Below, piece after piece: positions 7,611-16,136 of a stretch of DNA of 64,000 nucleotides. Under the pieces are notes generated by a model. It was not told the DNA's origin. It worked only from the letters and a program-made list of their open reading frames with translations, and did no database searches. The position numbers and the translations under genes are program-made. Every line of letters begins with the position of its first letter. The first letter of the stretch is position 1. This stretch comes from an uncultured Clostridia bacterium (GTDB taxonomy: Bacteria; Bacillota; Clostridia; Christensenellales; Borkfalkiaceae), in NCBI GenBank assembly GCA_947628675.1, contig CANRAR010000006.1, forward strand, positions 1 to 64,000, in the 5' to 3' direction.

Positions 7611-7715
7611 GTGGACGAGCGCGGGGCAGAATGACGCGGGGGGATGGGCGGGTGGCCGGACAAAATGACGCGGCAGGACGGGCGGGCGGACAGAATGCCA
7701 CGGGGGGATGGGCGC
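7599..7715. repeat. Degenerate minisatellite, about four units
   Basis: Units begin CAGAATGACGCGG (or CAAAATGACGCGG, CAGAATGCCACGG) and are followed by G-rich variable tails; unit length is about 28-34 bp. The unit start is the terminal motif of family A, suggesting local amplification of that repeat end. Confidence 0.65.
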
Positions 7716-7763
7716 GGAGGCAAAAAAGCCCCGTGGAGGGGCAGGGCGGACTTCGTTGGGGGG

Positions 7764-7819
7764 AAGATACACTCACGCGCGCCCCGCGGCTATGCCGCGG
7801 GGCGCGCGTTCGGTATGAG
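7764..7819. repeat. Family B repeat copy 1 (GATACACTC..GGTATGAG)
   Basis: The conserved ends AAGATACACTCACG and TTCGGTATGAG flank a GC-rich palindrome (GCGCCCCGCGGC/GCCGCGGGGCGC). Other copies are at 15057, 49289 and 57814. Confidence 0.8.
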
Positions 7820-7828
7820 GGAAAGAGA

Positions 7829-8656
7829 TTACAAAATGGCGAGGGCGTCGAGCCAGAAGCAAGTCATGGAGAGGAGCACCAAATAGAATGCAAACCACTT
7901 GTAGTTCGCCTTGCCGATGACTTTCAGCATGACCTTGACGGAGAAGAGACCGAAGGCGGCGGCGCACAGGACGCCGACTACCATGCCGACGATCTCGGGC
8001 CCGCCCATGGTAAGTGCGAGCCCCTCCTCGCCGGGGAAGATGAGGTCTTTGACCTCCATGACGACGCTTCCCAGAATAATGGGAATGCTCATCATAAAGG
8101 AGAACTTGGCGACGTCCTCCCGCTTCGCCCCTGTAAGGGTACCGGCGACGATGGTGGAGCCGCTCCGCGAGATGCCCGGGAAGAGTGCGACCGCTTGCAT
8201 GAGACCCATGGGGACGGCGTTCTGCCAATTGAGGGGCTTGGGCGCCTTCCATCGCTTGGCGACGAGTTCGCAGGTGAGCAGCATGACCGCCGTGCAGGCA
8301 AAGCAGATGGCAAGATACAGTAGCCCCTGTGCACCCGCGAAAATTTCGTCTATCTTATCCCCTGCGAGGACGCCGACGATGGCGGCGGGAATGGTGGCTA
8401 CGACGAGCATGAGGAGCGTTTTGAAGGGCTTTTTGAAGAGCCCCACAATATCCCGCCAAAAGACGAATATGACGGCTGCGAGCGTTCCGAGGTGCAGCAT
8501 GACGTTGACGAACATCATGCTTCCGCCCGCCATTTCGTAGCCCAAGACGCGCTGCAAGAGGGATAAATGTCCGCTTGAAGAAACGGGTAGGAACTCGGTG
8601 AGTCCTTGCGCCGTACCTAATACGATGGATTTCCAGATCGCTTCAAAATAGTCCAT
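7829..8656 (-). CDS. uppP: Undecaprenyl-diphosphatase
   Basis: This 275-aa integral membrane enzyme of the BacA/UppP family recycles undecaprenyl diphosphate to the monophosphate carrier for peptidoglycan synthesis and is linked to bacitracin resistance. The signatures GLTEFLPVSSSGHL near the N-terminus and LFPGISRSGST in the second half are both present, and multiple hydrophobic helices fit the fold. The ORF-track start is 21 codons upstream within the preceding gene; I chose MDYFEAIWK at 8656, 8 nt after the stop of the foldase gene. No clear SD is present, so translational coupling is likely. Confidence 0.93.
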   Translation of the reverse strand: MDYFEAIWKSIVLGTAQGLTEFLPVSSSGHLSLLQRVLGYEMAGGSMMFVNVMLHLGTLAAVIFVFWRDIVGLFKKPFKTLLMLVVATIPAAIVGVLAGDKIDEIFAGAQGLLYLAICFACTAVMLLTCELVAKRWKAPKPLNWQNAVPMGLMQAVALFPGISRSGSTIVAGTLTGAKREDVAKFSFMMSIPIILGSVVMEVKDLIFPGEEGLALTMGGPEIVGMVVGVLCAAAFGLFSVKVMLKVIGKANYKWFAFYLVLLSMTCFWLDALAIL

Positions 8657-8664
8657 ACAAAATG

Positions 8665-10881
8665 TTATGCGTTGATGTTGGCGAGGTCGGAATAGCGGTC
8701 TTCGAACTTCTCGGAGCATACCTCCACGTAGCCGTTGATGACCTGCGTCTGCTTATCCGACGTGTACTGCGAGATGCTCTGCTCTTTCAGGCTCTCGAAG
8801 AAGAGATAGGAGAAGGTGCCCTCTTCGCCCTTCTCGGCGTCCTTATACTCGAAGGGCGAGGTGTTCGCCTCTTTGAAGGAGAACGTGCAGTAGATGAAGT
8901 GCCAGCCGTACTCAGAGGGGACGACGATGTAGTGCCCCGCGCCTGCCTTGACGGCCTGCTGTGCCGCGTACTCGAACTCGGAGACGAAGTCGGTCTTGGC
9001 GGGCGTCACGGCATAGCCGAGGTAGGAGTTGAGCCCCGCCGTATCCGTATTATATGCGAAGGACAACTCGTTGATGACGGAGAACGCGGTATTTTCCCAC
9101 GAGCCGCGGACGAACATCTTGTTCGGATCGAACGTAGCATCACCGGCAACATAGCCCGACGCATAGACGAATTGCGAATAGTCGATGTCTCCCTTCTTGT
9201 GCTCGGGCGTCGTTGAGCCGTAGTAATAGTCGGTCGCTGACTTGGTGAAGTAGTTGGCTGTATCGATTGTTTCGTCCGGCGTGACGGTGAGCGGCGTCGC
9301 GCTCGCGCCATAGGTCGCCGAGCCCAAATAGTTCGTGACTTCGGCGAGGAAGCCGTCGATCGAGATCTTGTTGGGGGTGAGCGTGTAGTGCGTGTGCCCC
9401 TTTTCTTCCTTCTCGGTCACCTTGCCGTTGTAGGTGTACTTGCCGTAGTAATTTTTGAGCGCCTCGTACTCGGTGCCCGTGTTGCCCTCGGCATCGGGAA
9501 GGCAATCTTCAAAGAAGAGATATTTGCGGGCATCGTCGCCGCCGTTGTAGGCGGTCGCCCCCTCTTTTTCGGTGTAATCGAAGGAGTAGTCGTCGTGACC
9601 CGTGAACCACGTGCCGCGCTGGTCGGTCGCCGTGACGTTTTGGAGGATGGCGGCGCGCTGGGCGAACTTGTTGCCCTTCTTATCGCCGCTATCGATGGGC
9701 GCATCGGTGAGTTCCTGCTTCTGCGCCTCGGAGAAGGGCAAAAGAATGTTGATGACAAAGCCGTAATTCGCCTCGGGCGCGGTGAGGACAAAGGAGGTAT
9801 CCGAGACGCCGTCCAAAGCGGTTTCGAAGGCTTCCGCATCGTCCTTATAGGCCGCCTGCTGGGAGGCGAGTTTCATTTCAAACTGCTTGGCGACCCAATC
9901 GGAGTCCTCGGTCTGCTTCTTGGTGAGGATGTCCTCCGCCTCTTTTTCGTATTGGTCGTTGAGTTTTTGCAGGAGCGCGCTCTCATAGGCGCTCTTGACT
10001 TCCATGGAGTAGTAGACGAGACTCTCGATCTCAGTGGTATCCTCGCCCGAATACAGGAGCGCGTAGGAGCGGAGATTGCTCAAAAACTGCGTGTATGCCT
10101 TTCTGCGGGTGGTGGCGGTGGAGCCTTCGACGGGCTCGTACTCACCGCACTCGGCGACGTGACGGGACGTGCCCGTGTAGATTTCGTAATTTTCGGGGTA
10201 GTAGTCCTCTTCCTCGGTGTTGACGCCCGTGGGGATCGTGCGCACGTCTTCATCGTGGTCGTGATCGTCGGTCGCTGAAATGATGCTCTCCTCCTGCGAG
10301 TCGAGGGCATCGTTGACGGAGGATTTGAGGTCGTAAATGGCCTTCTTCTCCTCGGCGTCCGTGAGGAAGTAGCCGAGACCCGCGATCTCCTCTTCGAGTT
10401 TCTTCTTGGCGGCGGAGGCATCCTTATACGCTTCGCTCGCCGCATTGACGGCGGCTTCGTAGCCCGAAACGCTGAAAGTCGCCTTCTCTTCGCTGCCCTC
10501 TGCCACCGCGCCGTTTTGGAGGAAATAAACTTTGGCATATTGAATGTAGATCTGACGGTTGATGAGCGTATCGCAGATGGTATCGAAGGCATCGGCATAC
10601 GAGTAGCCGCCGTTGACGAGCGACCCGCCCTGCGAGGCGAACAGCGAGACGAGATCCCGCTTGGTGATCTCGGACGTGGTGACGACCTTTTCGTAATTCT
10701 TGCCCGCGTACTTGCCGCCTTCCTTGAAATCGTCCGAGGCGGTCAAATTGACCGTGGCGACGACCTGCTCATAGTCCTTACGGGCATCGTCGGTGGTGAG
10801 GCCATCGCACCCCGCGAGCACCCCGCACACCATGACTGCCGAAAGCGCAACTGCCGCTATCGCTCTCTTTTTCATCTTCAT
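8665..10881 (-). CDS. Foldase-like lipoprotein (SurA/PrsA-like, PpiC-related)
   Basis: This 738-aa lipoprotein has a type II signal peptide with lipobox LAGC (Cys 25). The following region (TSEITKRDLVSLFASQ..DTLINRQIYIQYAK) resembles the SurA/PrsA N-terminal chaperone segment. The C-terminal stretch GHYIVVPSEYGWHFIYC resembles the end of a parvulin (PpiC) domain. It is much longer than PrsA (about 300 aa), with a long acidic central insertion, so a PrsA-type role in folding exported proteins is a reasonable guess only. It is first in an operon with uppP. The start could also be the second ATG (10875). Confidence 0.65.
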   Translation of the reverse strand: MKMKKRAIAAVALSAVMVCGVLAGCDGLTTDDARKDYEQVVATVNLTASDDFKEGGKYAGKNYEKVVTTSEITKRDLVSLFASQGGSLVNGGYSYADAFDTICDTLINRQIYIQYAKVYFLQNGAVAEGSEEKATFSVSGYEAAVNAASEAYKDASAAKKKLEEEIAGLGYFLTDAEEKKAIYDLKSSVNDALDSQEESIISATDDHDHDEDVRTIPTGVNTEEEDYYPENYEIYTGTSRHVAECGEYEPVEGSTATTRRKAYTQFLSNLRSYALLYSGEDTTEIESLVYYSMEVKSAYESALLQKLNDQYEKEAEDILTKKQTEDSDWVAKQFEMKLASQQAAYKDDAEAFETALDGVSDTSFVLTAPEANYGFVINILLPFSEAQKQELTDAPIDSGDKKGNKFAQRAAILQNVTATDQRGTWFTGHDDYSFDYTEKEGATAYNGGDDARKYLFFEDCLPDAEGNTGTEYEALKNYYGKYTYNGKVTEKEEKGHTHYTLTPNKISIDGFLAEVTNYLGSATYGASATPLTVTPDETIDTANYFTKSATDYYYGSTTPEHKKGDIDYSQFVYASGYVAGDATFDPNKMFVRGSWENTAFSVINELSFAYNTDTAGLNSYLGYAVTPAKTDFVSEFEYAAQQAVKAGAGHYIVVPSEYGWHFIYCTFSFKEANTSPFEYKDAEKGEEGTFSYLFFESLKEQSISQYTSDKQTQVINGYVEVCSEKFEDRYSDLANINA

Positions 10882-10913
10882 ATCTTTTTCGCTCCGAACT
10901 TCTTGTTTTCGGT

Positions 10914-10931
10914 GCGGGACATACGTCCCGC
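10914..10931 (-). promoter_or_regulatory. Hairpin in the 5' UTR of the foldase/uppP operon
   Basis: GCGGGAC-ATAC-GTCCCGC forms a 7-bp stem between the promoter and the SD. It may stabilise or regulate the transcript. Confidence 0.45.
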
Positions 10932-10948
10932 ATTTTCATACATTCCCT

Positions 10949-10977
10949 ATTATAACCTATTTCCGCAAATTGTGCAA
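10949..10977 (-). promoter_or_regulatory. Promoter of the foldase/uppP operon
   Basis: On the minus strand TTGCAC, a 17-nt spacer and TATAAT, giving a leader of about 60 nt. Confidence 0.75.
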
Positions 10978-10993
10978 TTCTTTTTTAGGAAAA

Positions 10994-13900
10994 TCATGCA
11001 AAAGTTGCCGCAAATTTGAGAAATTTCGTCATCTGCACCATGGTTTTGCCGCTATCCGACGCGGGACGGAATTTGAGGACGGGCGCAGTCGTCATATCGA
11101 GGGCGTAGGCGCCGCGGTATTTTTCCATGGCGGCCTGCATCCGCTCGTCCGAAAGAGCCGCAAGCGAGGTGAATTCGAGGGCGCCGCCCTTGCTGCTCAC
11201 CGAGATCTTTTTGACTTTGAGGCGGGCGGCGTAACTCTTCATGACCGCGATGACGAGAAGGTTCAGTGTCTCGGGCGGGAGCGCACCGTACGTCTCCTCC
11301 ATGGAGACGCAGACGCGCTTGTAGTCGGCGGCCGAGCGGATCTCGGCGATCTGCTTGTAGCAGTCCATGCGACCCGCGGGGGATTCGACGTACTTCTCGG
11401 AGATGAACGCCGTTGCCTTGACGTCGAGATCGACGGGCTCCTGCGTCTCGCCCGTGAGTTCTTCCTTCAAAAGTTTGGCATATAACTCGTAGCCGACCCG
11501 ATCCATGTGCCCGTGCTGTTCGGCGCCGAGGACGTTGCCCGCGCCCCTAATTTCGAGGTCGCGCATGGCAATTTTGAAGCCCGCGCCGAGTTCGGTGAAC
11601 TGCATGATGGCTTTGAGGCGCTCGGCGGCGTTCTCCGTCATGACCTTTTCCGCCTTGTAGGTGAAGTAGGCGTGGGCGAGCCTCAGCCCCCTCCCCACCC
11701 TGCCGCGGAGTTGATAGAGTTGGGAGATGCCGAGCCTATCGGCGTCGATGACGATGAGGGTGTTGGCGTTGGGGAGATCGACGCCGTTCTCGATGATGGT
11801 CGTGGTGACGAGGATATCGTACTCGCCGCGGTAGAAGCCGAACACGTTTTTTTCGAGCGCGGACTTCTCCATTCTGCCGTGGGCGACGGCGACGCGCGCC
11901 TCGGGGAGGATCTCGCGGACGCGCTTTGCGTAACTTTCGATGGTCTCCACGCGGTTGTAGAGGAGGAAAATTTGCCCGCGGCGGGCGATTTCGCGGAGGC
12001 AGGCGTCGCGGATGAGGGTCTCCGTCTCCTCCGTGACGTAGGTCTGCACGGGGAGGCGCGCCTGCGGGGGCGTACGGATGGTGGAAATATCGCGGATGCC
12101 CGAAAGGGACAGGTGGAGGGTGCGCGGGATGGGGGTCGCCGTCATGGTGAGGCAATCCACATTGCGCTTGACGTTTTTGATCTTCTCCTTGTGCTCGACG
12201 CCGAAGCGCTGTTCTTCGTCGAGAATGAGAAGCCCGAGGTCGCGGAACTTGACGTCGGCGGAGAGCAGACGGTGGGTGCCGATGAGAAGATCGATTTCGC
12301 CCTTTGCCGCGGCGGCGAGGGTCTCATTGACTTCCCTTTCGGTGCGGAAACGGTTGAGGCAGGCGATGCGGACGCCGAATTCCTTCATGCGCTCCGAAGC
12401 CGTCTGGAAGTGCTGCTCGGAGAGCACCGTGGACGGGCACATGAGGGCGACCTGCCGCCCCGCCAAGATGCAGAGGTAGGCGGCGCGGAGGGCGACTTCC
12501 GTCTTGCCGAAGCCGACGTCGCCCACGAGCAGGCGATCCATCACCTTATCCGAGCACATATCCTCGCGGATCTCATCGAAGGAGACGCGCTGGTCGGGGG
12601 TCTCCTCGTAGGGAAATGCCGCCTCGAACTCCTCCATCTCCTCACGGTAGTCGGGGAAGACGTAGCCGCGGCGCTCCTGCCGCTCGGCGTAGAGGTTTTT
12701 GAGGTCGAACGCCATCTTCTTGAGGGACGCGCGGACGCGGGCTTTGACGCGCTCGAACTCGCCGCCGCCTATTTTGGAGAGGGTGGGGTGATCTTCCCCC
12801 ATGTATTTGGAGAGGGCGTCCATCTGCTCGACGGGGACGTAGAGGGTGTCGCCGTCGCGGTATTCGAGGGCGATGTACTCCTTCGTGCCGTCGGTGGTCT
12901 CAATTTTTTTAGTGCCCGTGATGCGGCCGACGCCGTAACTCTCGTGCACGGCGTAGTCCCCCACCTCGGGCGCGACGAAAAAGTCCCCTCTCCGCTTCTT
13001 GATGCGCCTTTCCTTGGGCGACTTGGTGAATAAGTCGCCCGTGCCGATGACGGCGAGTTTGCATTCGTGGAGAAGGAAGCCGTGGTCGAGCGTTTCGGGG
13101 ACGGCGACGGCGCCTTGGAAGCTTGCAAGCGAGGCGGGCGGCGGGGAAAGGGAAATTTCGCGCTCCGCAAGTTCCTCCTCCACCCGCTCGGCGCGCTCGG
13201 GGGTGCCGCACCACAGCATGGCGCGATAGCCCGTCTTTTTCCACGCGGCAAGGTCGGTTGCAAGGTCTGCAAGGGAATTGAGATACTTCCGCGCGGGGGG
13301 CGCGGCGATATGGAACATTTTGAGGGGCTCGAAGAAGCCCACCCTGCCCGAAAATGTGGCGAGCGCGAGGGTGCGGCAGTCGGAAAAATTTTCAACTTGC
13401 GCGGGGGGGACGTACTGCGCCTCGGAAAAGCGCATCACCTCCCCCGCCCCGTAGAGCGCGCGGAAGCGTTCGCCGTGCTCGCCGTAGAGACCGTTCAGTT
13501 TATCCGCGATGAGTTTGGGCTCATCGAAGATGACGAGGGCGTCCCCGAAGAGAGACCGCGGGGCGGCGGCATTTGAAAGAACGGGCAGGAGAAAATCCGA
13601 GCGGTAATTTTCCGCTTCAAGTTCGGCAGCAAGGGAGCGGAGGCGGTCTCTCGCCTCCCGCGGGGCGGCGGCGACCTCCTCACCTACGATTTGCGCGAGG
13701 CGCTCCTCCTCGCCCTCTTCCAAACAGGCGTCGGTGGCGGCGAGAAGATCGAGGGCGGAAAGTTTGGGGTAGCGCTCGCCCGTCGCCTCGTCGTACGGCT
13801 TGATGGCCTCCACTTCGTCGCCGAAGAAGTCCACGCGGACGGGGTGCTCGCTCCCCACCGCCCAAATATCGAGGATGTCCCCGCGGACGGCGAGCGCGCC

Positions 13901-14380
13901 GGGGGCTTCCACCTCGTACTCGCGGGAATAGCCCGCACGGATGAGGGCATCGACGAGGGCGCGCATCTCCGTCTCCTTCCCCACCTCGAGGGAAAAGACG
14001 GGCAGCCGCTTTGGCACGAGTTGGACGATCGCCTCGACGTCGGCGACGAGCACTTCCGCGCCCCGCTCCCACTCGTAGAGGGCGTGGAGGCGGCGGTAGA
14101 GGGCATCCTTGGAGCCCGCCTTGCGGTATAAAAGCACCTCGTCCTTGGCACAAAGAAGGGCGCACCTCTTGCCCGAGAGCGCGCCGATACTTTCCGCCGC
14201 GCGCTTTGCCGTGAGCGCATCCGCCGTGAGATAGACGGCGCGCCCCCTTACGAGCGCGGCGATGAGATATTTGACGGGGTCGGAGACGCCGGATACCGCC
14301 GCGGGGACGCCCTTCTCCAAGGCAGCCCCGAGGAGCGGGAAGTCCCCGCCGATCCCTTCAAAGGAGAAAAAACCTTTCAT
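10994..14380 (-). CDS. mfd: Transcription-repair coupling factor
   Basis: This 1128-aa Mfd is close to the usual length (about 1150). The order is: UvrB-like N-terminal modules, the RNA-polymerase-interacting domain (residues about 490-570, DFFVAPEVGDYAVHESYGVG), then the RecG-like motor with Walker A GDVGFGKTE, the DEEQ box (ILDEEQRFGV), TATPIPRTL and motif VI RGRVGRG, and a TRCF C-terminal domain. It releases stalled RNA polymerase and recruits UvrAB. The ORF-track start is 26 codons too far upstream; MKGFFSFEG at 14380 overlaps the pth stop by 4 bp (ATGA). Confidence 0.97.
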   Translation of the reverse strand: MKGFFSFEGIGGDFPLLGAALEKGVPAAVSGVSDPVKYLIAALVRGRAVYLTADALTAKRAAESIGALSGKRCALLCAKDEVLLYRKAGSKDALYRRLHALYEWERGAEVLVADVEAIVQLVPKRLPVFSLEVGKETEMRALVDALIRAGYSREYEVEAPGALAVRGDILDIWAVGSEHPVRVDFFGDEVEAIKPYDEATGERYPKLSALDLLAATDACLEEGEEERLAQIVGEEVAAAPREARDRLRSLAAELEAENYRSDFLLPVLSNAAAPRSLFGDALVIFDEPKLIADKLNGLYGEHGERFRALYGAGEVMRFSEAQYVPPAQVENFSDCRTLALATFSGRVGFFEPLKMFHIAAPPARKYLNSLADLATDLAAWKKTGYRAMLWCGTPERAERVEEELAEREISLSPPPASLASFQGAVAVPETLDHGFLLHECKLAVIGTGDLFTKSPKERRIKKRRGDFFVAPEVGDYAVHESYGVGRITGTKKIETTDGTKEYIALEYRDGDTLYVPVEQMDALSKYMGEDHPTLSKIGGGEFERVKARVRASLKKMAFDLKNLYAERQERRGYVFPDYREEMEEFEAAFPYEETPDQRVSFDEIREDMCSDKVMDRLLVGDVGFGKTEVALRAAYLCILAGRQVALMCPSTVLSEQHFQTASERMKEFGVRIACLNRFRTEREVNETLAAAAKGEIDLLIGTHRLLSADVKFRDLGLLILDEEQRFGVEHKEKIKNVKRNVDCLTMTATPIPRTLHLSLSGIRDISTIRTPPQARLPVQTYVTEETETLIRDACLREIARRGQIFLLYNRVETIESYAKRVREILPEARVAVAHGRMEKSALEKNVFGFYRGEYDILVTTTIIENGVDLPNANTLIVIDADRLGISQLYQLRGRVGRGLRLAHAYFTYKAEKVMTENAAERLKAIMQFTELGAGFKIAMRDLEIRGAGNVLGAEQHGHMDRVGYELYAKLLKEELTGETQEPVDLDVKATAFISEKYVESPAGRMDCYKQIAEIRSAADYKRVCVSMEETYGALPPETLNLLVIAVMKSYAARLKVKKISVSSKGGALEFTSLAALSDERMQAAMEKYRGAYALDMTTAPVLKFRPASDSGKTMVQMTKFLKFAATFA

Positions 14381-14940
14381 GCGTTGTACTTTGTCATGAC
14401 GAGATCGATGTTCTCGCCGCGGGCGATGGCGATCGCCGCCTCCGCCGCACGGGTACACGCCGAGGCGAAGAGGTCGTAATCCTCCCTCTTCACGTCGGAG
14501 AGCACGTAGTTGATGAGCGGAATGTTGACCTCTTCATCGCGGATGCCGATGCGCACACGGGCAAACTCCGTGAGCCCCGTTTCGGCAATGACGGAACGCA
14601 TTCCGTTGTGGGTGCCCGCGCTCCCCGAGGGGCGGACGCGGACATGACCCTTGGGAAGGTCGTAGTCGTCGTAGATGACGACAAGTTCGCGTTCCGTGAG
14701 TTTGTACTTACCCATGAGCTGTTTGACGGCGCGACCCGAGGCGTTCATGTACGTGAGCGGGCGGGCGATGACAATCTTTTCGCCGCCGAGGTAGCCCTCC
14801 GCGACGCTCGCTTCGCACTCCTTCTTCTTGAACTTTGCGCCGAGCATCGCCGCGGCGTCCCCCGCGGCGAGAAAGCCCATGTTATGAAAGGTTTTGGCGT
14901 ATTTTTCCTCGGGATTTCCGAGGCCGACAATGAGAAACAT
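14377..14940 (-). CDS. pth: Peptidyl-tRNA hydrolase
   Basis: This 187-aa enzyme cleaves peptidyl-tRNA released during translation. It begins MFLIVGLGNPEEKY with the family motif GLGNP, and the catalytic His/Asn region HNMGF and PLTYMNASGRAV are present, as is DDYDLPKGHVRVR. Length is typical. The ORF-track start extends into a repeat region; I chose 14940. pth and mfd are adjacent in many Firmicutes, and the 4-bp overlap here indicates one transcript. Confidence 0.96.
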   Translation of the reverse strand: MFLIVGLGNPEEKYAKTFHNMGFLAAGDAAAMLGAKFKKKECEASVAEGYLGGEKIVIARPLTYMNASGRAVKQLMGKYKLTERELVVIYDDYDLPKGHVRVRPSGSAGTHNGMRSVIAETGLTEFARVRIGIRDEEVNIPLINYVLSDVKREDYDLFASACTRAAEAAIAIARGENIDLVMTKYNA

Positions 14941-14958
14941 ATGCTCTTTCCGTTTTGG

Positions 14959-14985
14959 AAAGCCGCCGCTCATCGCGGCGGCTTT
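14959..14985. terminator. Hairpin between prs and pth
   Basis: AAAGCCGCCGC-TCATC-GCGGCGGCTTTT forms an 11-bp stem. The T-run is better on the plus strand; on the minus strand the stem is followed by only CTTTCC. It may partly terminate prs transcription. Confidence 0.5.
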
Positions 14986-14993
14986 TGCTTGTG

Positions 14994-15044
14994 GACTTCG
15001 TTGTTCGGGATTCTTCACCCCCTACGGGGGTTCAGAATGACGCG
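14994..15044 (-). repeat. Family A repeat copy 3
   Basis: GGACTTCGTTGTTCGGGATTC..GGGGTTCAGAATGACGCG with a short ACCCCCTACGGGGGT centre. Confidence 0.85.
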
Positions 15045-15056
15045 TAAGAGAGAGGC

Positions 15057-15092
15057 AAGATACGCTCGCCCGCTCCGCGGGCTCGGTATGAG
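15057..15092. repeat. Family B repeat copy 2
   Basis: AAGATACGCTCGCCCGC..GCGGGCTCGGTATGAG with a small palindromic centre, just downstream of prs. Confidence 0.8.
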
Positions 15093-15098
15093 GGGATG

Positions 15099-16046
15099 TT
15101 AGTCGTATATTTTACTCATGGGCTTGTCAAGATACACGTTCTCGATGGCGGCGGCGAAGATGTCCGCCGTGGAGAGGATCTTCATCTTGGGCAGAATTTT
15201 CTCGGGAGGGAGTTGGATGGTATCGAGCATGACGAGTTCGTCGATGGCGGAATCCCGAAGCCGCTCGATGGCAGGCCCCGACAGAACCGCGTGGGTGCAA
15301 CACGCCTTGATTTCCTTTGCACCCGCCTTGACGAGCGCTTCCGCGCCCTGCACGATGGTGCCGCCCGTATCGATCATGTCGTCCACGAGGAGACACCGCT
15401 TGCCCTCGACGTTGCCGATGATGTTCATGACCTCCATGACGTTCGCCTTGGGACGGCGCTTATCGATGATGGCGAGGGGACACCCGAGGCGCTCCGCCAC
15501 CTTCCTCGAACGGTTGACCGAGCCGATGTCGGGCGAGACGACGATGAAATCTTCCCCCAACTTGTCGGCATAATAACTGTAAAGAAGGGGCCCGCCGAGG
15601 AGGTTATCCACGGGGATATTGAAAAAGCCCTGTATCTGCGCGGCGTGGAGATCCATGGTGAGGACTCTGTCCGCGCCCGCCGAGGTGATGAGGTCGGCGA
15701 CGAGTTTTGCCGTGATGGGGTCGCGCGAGCGGGCTTTCCTATCCTGCCGCGCATAGCCGAAGTACGGCATCACGGCGGTGACACGCCCCGCCGATGCGCG
15801 CTTGGCGGCGTCGATCATGATGAGGAGTTCCATCAAATTGTCGTTGACGGGGTTGGACGTCGATTGGATGATGAAAAGATCCCGCCCTCTCACCGTTTCG
15901 GCGATGTGGACGGAGGTCTCGCCATCCGAAAACTTCCCCACTTCCACCTCCCCGAGGCTCGTGTTGAGCTTGGCCGCGACGGCGCGCGCCAAAGGAAGGT
16001 TGGAATTGCCCGCGAACAACTTGATTTCGTTTCCGTGCGTGATCAT
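15099..16046 (-). CDS. prs: Ribose-phosphate pyrophosphokinase
   Basis: This 315-aa PRPP synthetase makes 5-phosphoribosyl 1-diphosphate from ribose 5-phosphate and ATP for nucleotide, His and Trp synthesis. The flexible loop and ATP region YFGYARQDRKARSRDPI and the PRPP-binding loop LVDDMIDTGGT are intact, and the length matches class I enzymes. The ORF-track start lies 22 codons upstream, at the edge of the promoter; I chose MITHGNEIKLF at 16046, preceded by GAGGAAAC. Confidence 0.97.
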   Translation of the reverse strand: MITHGNEIKLFAGNSNLPLARAVAAKLNTSLGEVEVGKFSDGETSVHIAETVRGRDLFIIQSTSNPVNDNLMELLIMIDAAKRASAGRVTAVMPYFGYARQDRKARSRDPITAKLVADLITSAGADRVLTMDLHAAQIQGFFNIPVDNLLGGPLLYSYYADKLGEDFIVVSPDIGSVNRSRKVAERLGCPLAIIDKRRPKANVMEVMNIIGNVEGKRCLLVDDMIDTGGTIVQGAEALVKAGAKEIKACCTHAVLSGPAIERLRDSAIDELVMLDTIQLPPEKILPKMKILSTADIFAAAIENVYLDKPMSKIYD

Positions 16047-16083
16047 ATTCTGTTTCCTCGCGTATTTTCCTACGTGCAGTTCT

Positions 16084-16112
16084 ATTGTACCCGTTTTGGG
16101 CGCGTTCGTCAA
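16084..16112 (-). promoter_or_regulatory. Promoter of prs
   Basis: On the minus strand TTGACG, a 17-nt spacer and TACAAT. Transcription would start near 16077, leaving about 30 nt of leader with an SD. Confidence 0.8.
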
Positions 16113-16136
16113 ATGTTTCGGGGGGAGAAATAAAAT

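Larger units (their letters stand above)
7050..7828. other. 779-bp intergenic repeat cluster
   Basis: No gene is supported. In order it holds: a 33-bp perfect hairpin and the rest of family E (7067-7290), family F (7327-7362), family D (7440-7516), family A with a long hairpin insert (7527-7610), a degenerate minisatellite with CAGAATGACGCGG units (7599-7715), and family B (7764-7819). Nearly the same set of repeats recurs around 46980-47600 and 49020-49330. Confidence 0.75.

Noticed and set aside
7527-7715. Possible CRISPR array in the repeat clusters
   Set aside because: Units are irregular in length, spacers are not unique inserts of constant size, and no cas genes are present.
11507-13033. 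508-aa plus-strand ORF opposite mfd
   Set aside because: Antisense to a full-length Mfd with all motifs; no independent start signals.
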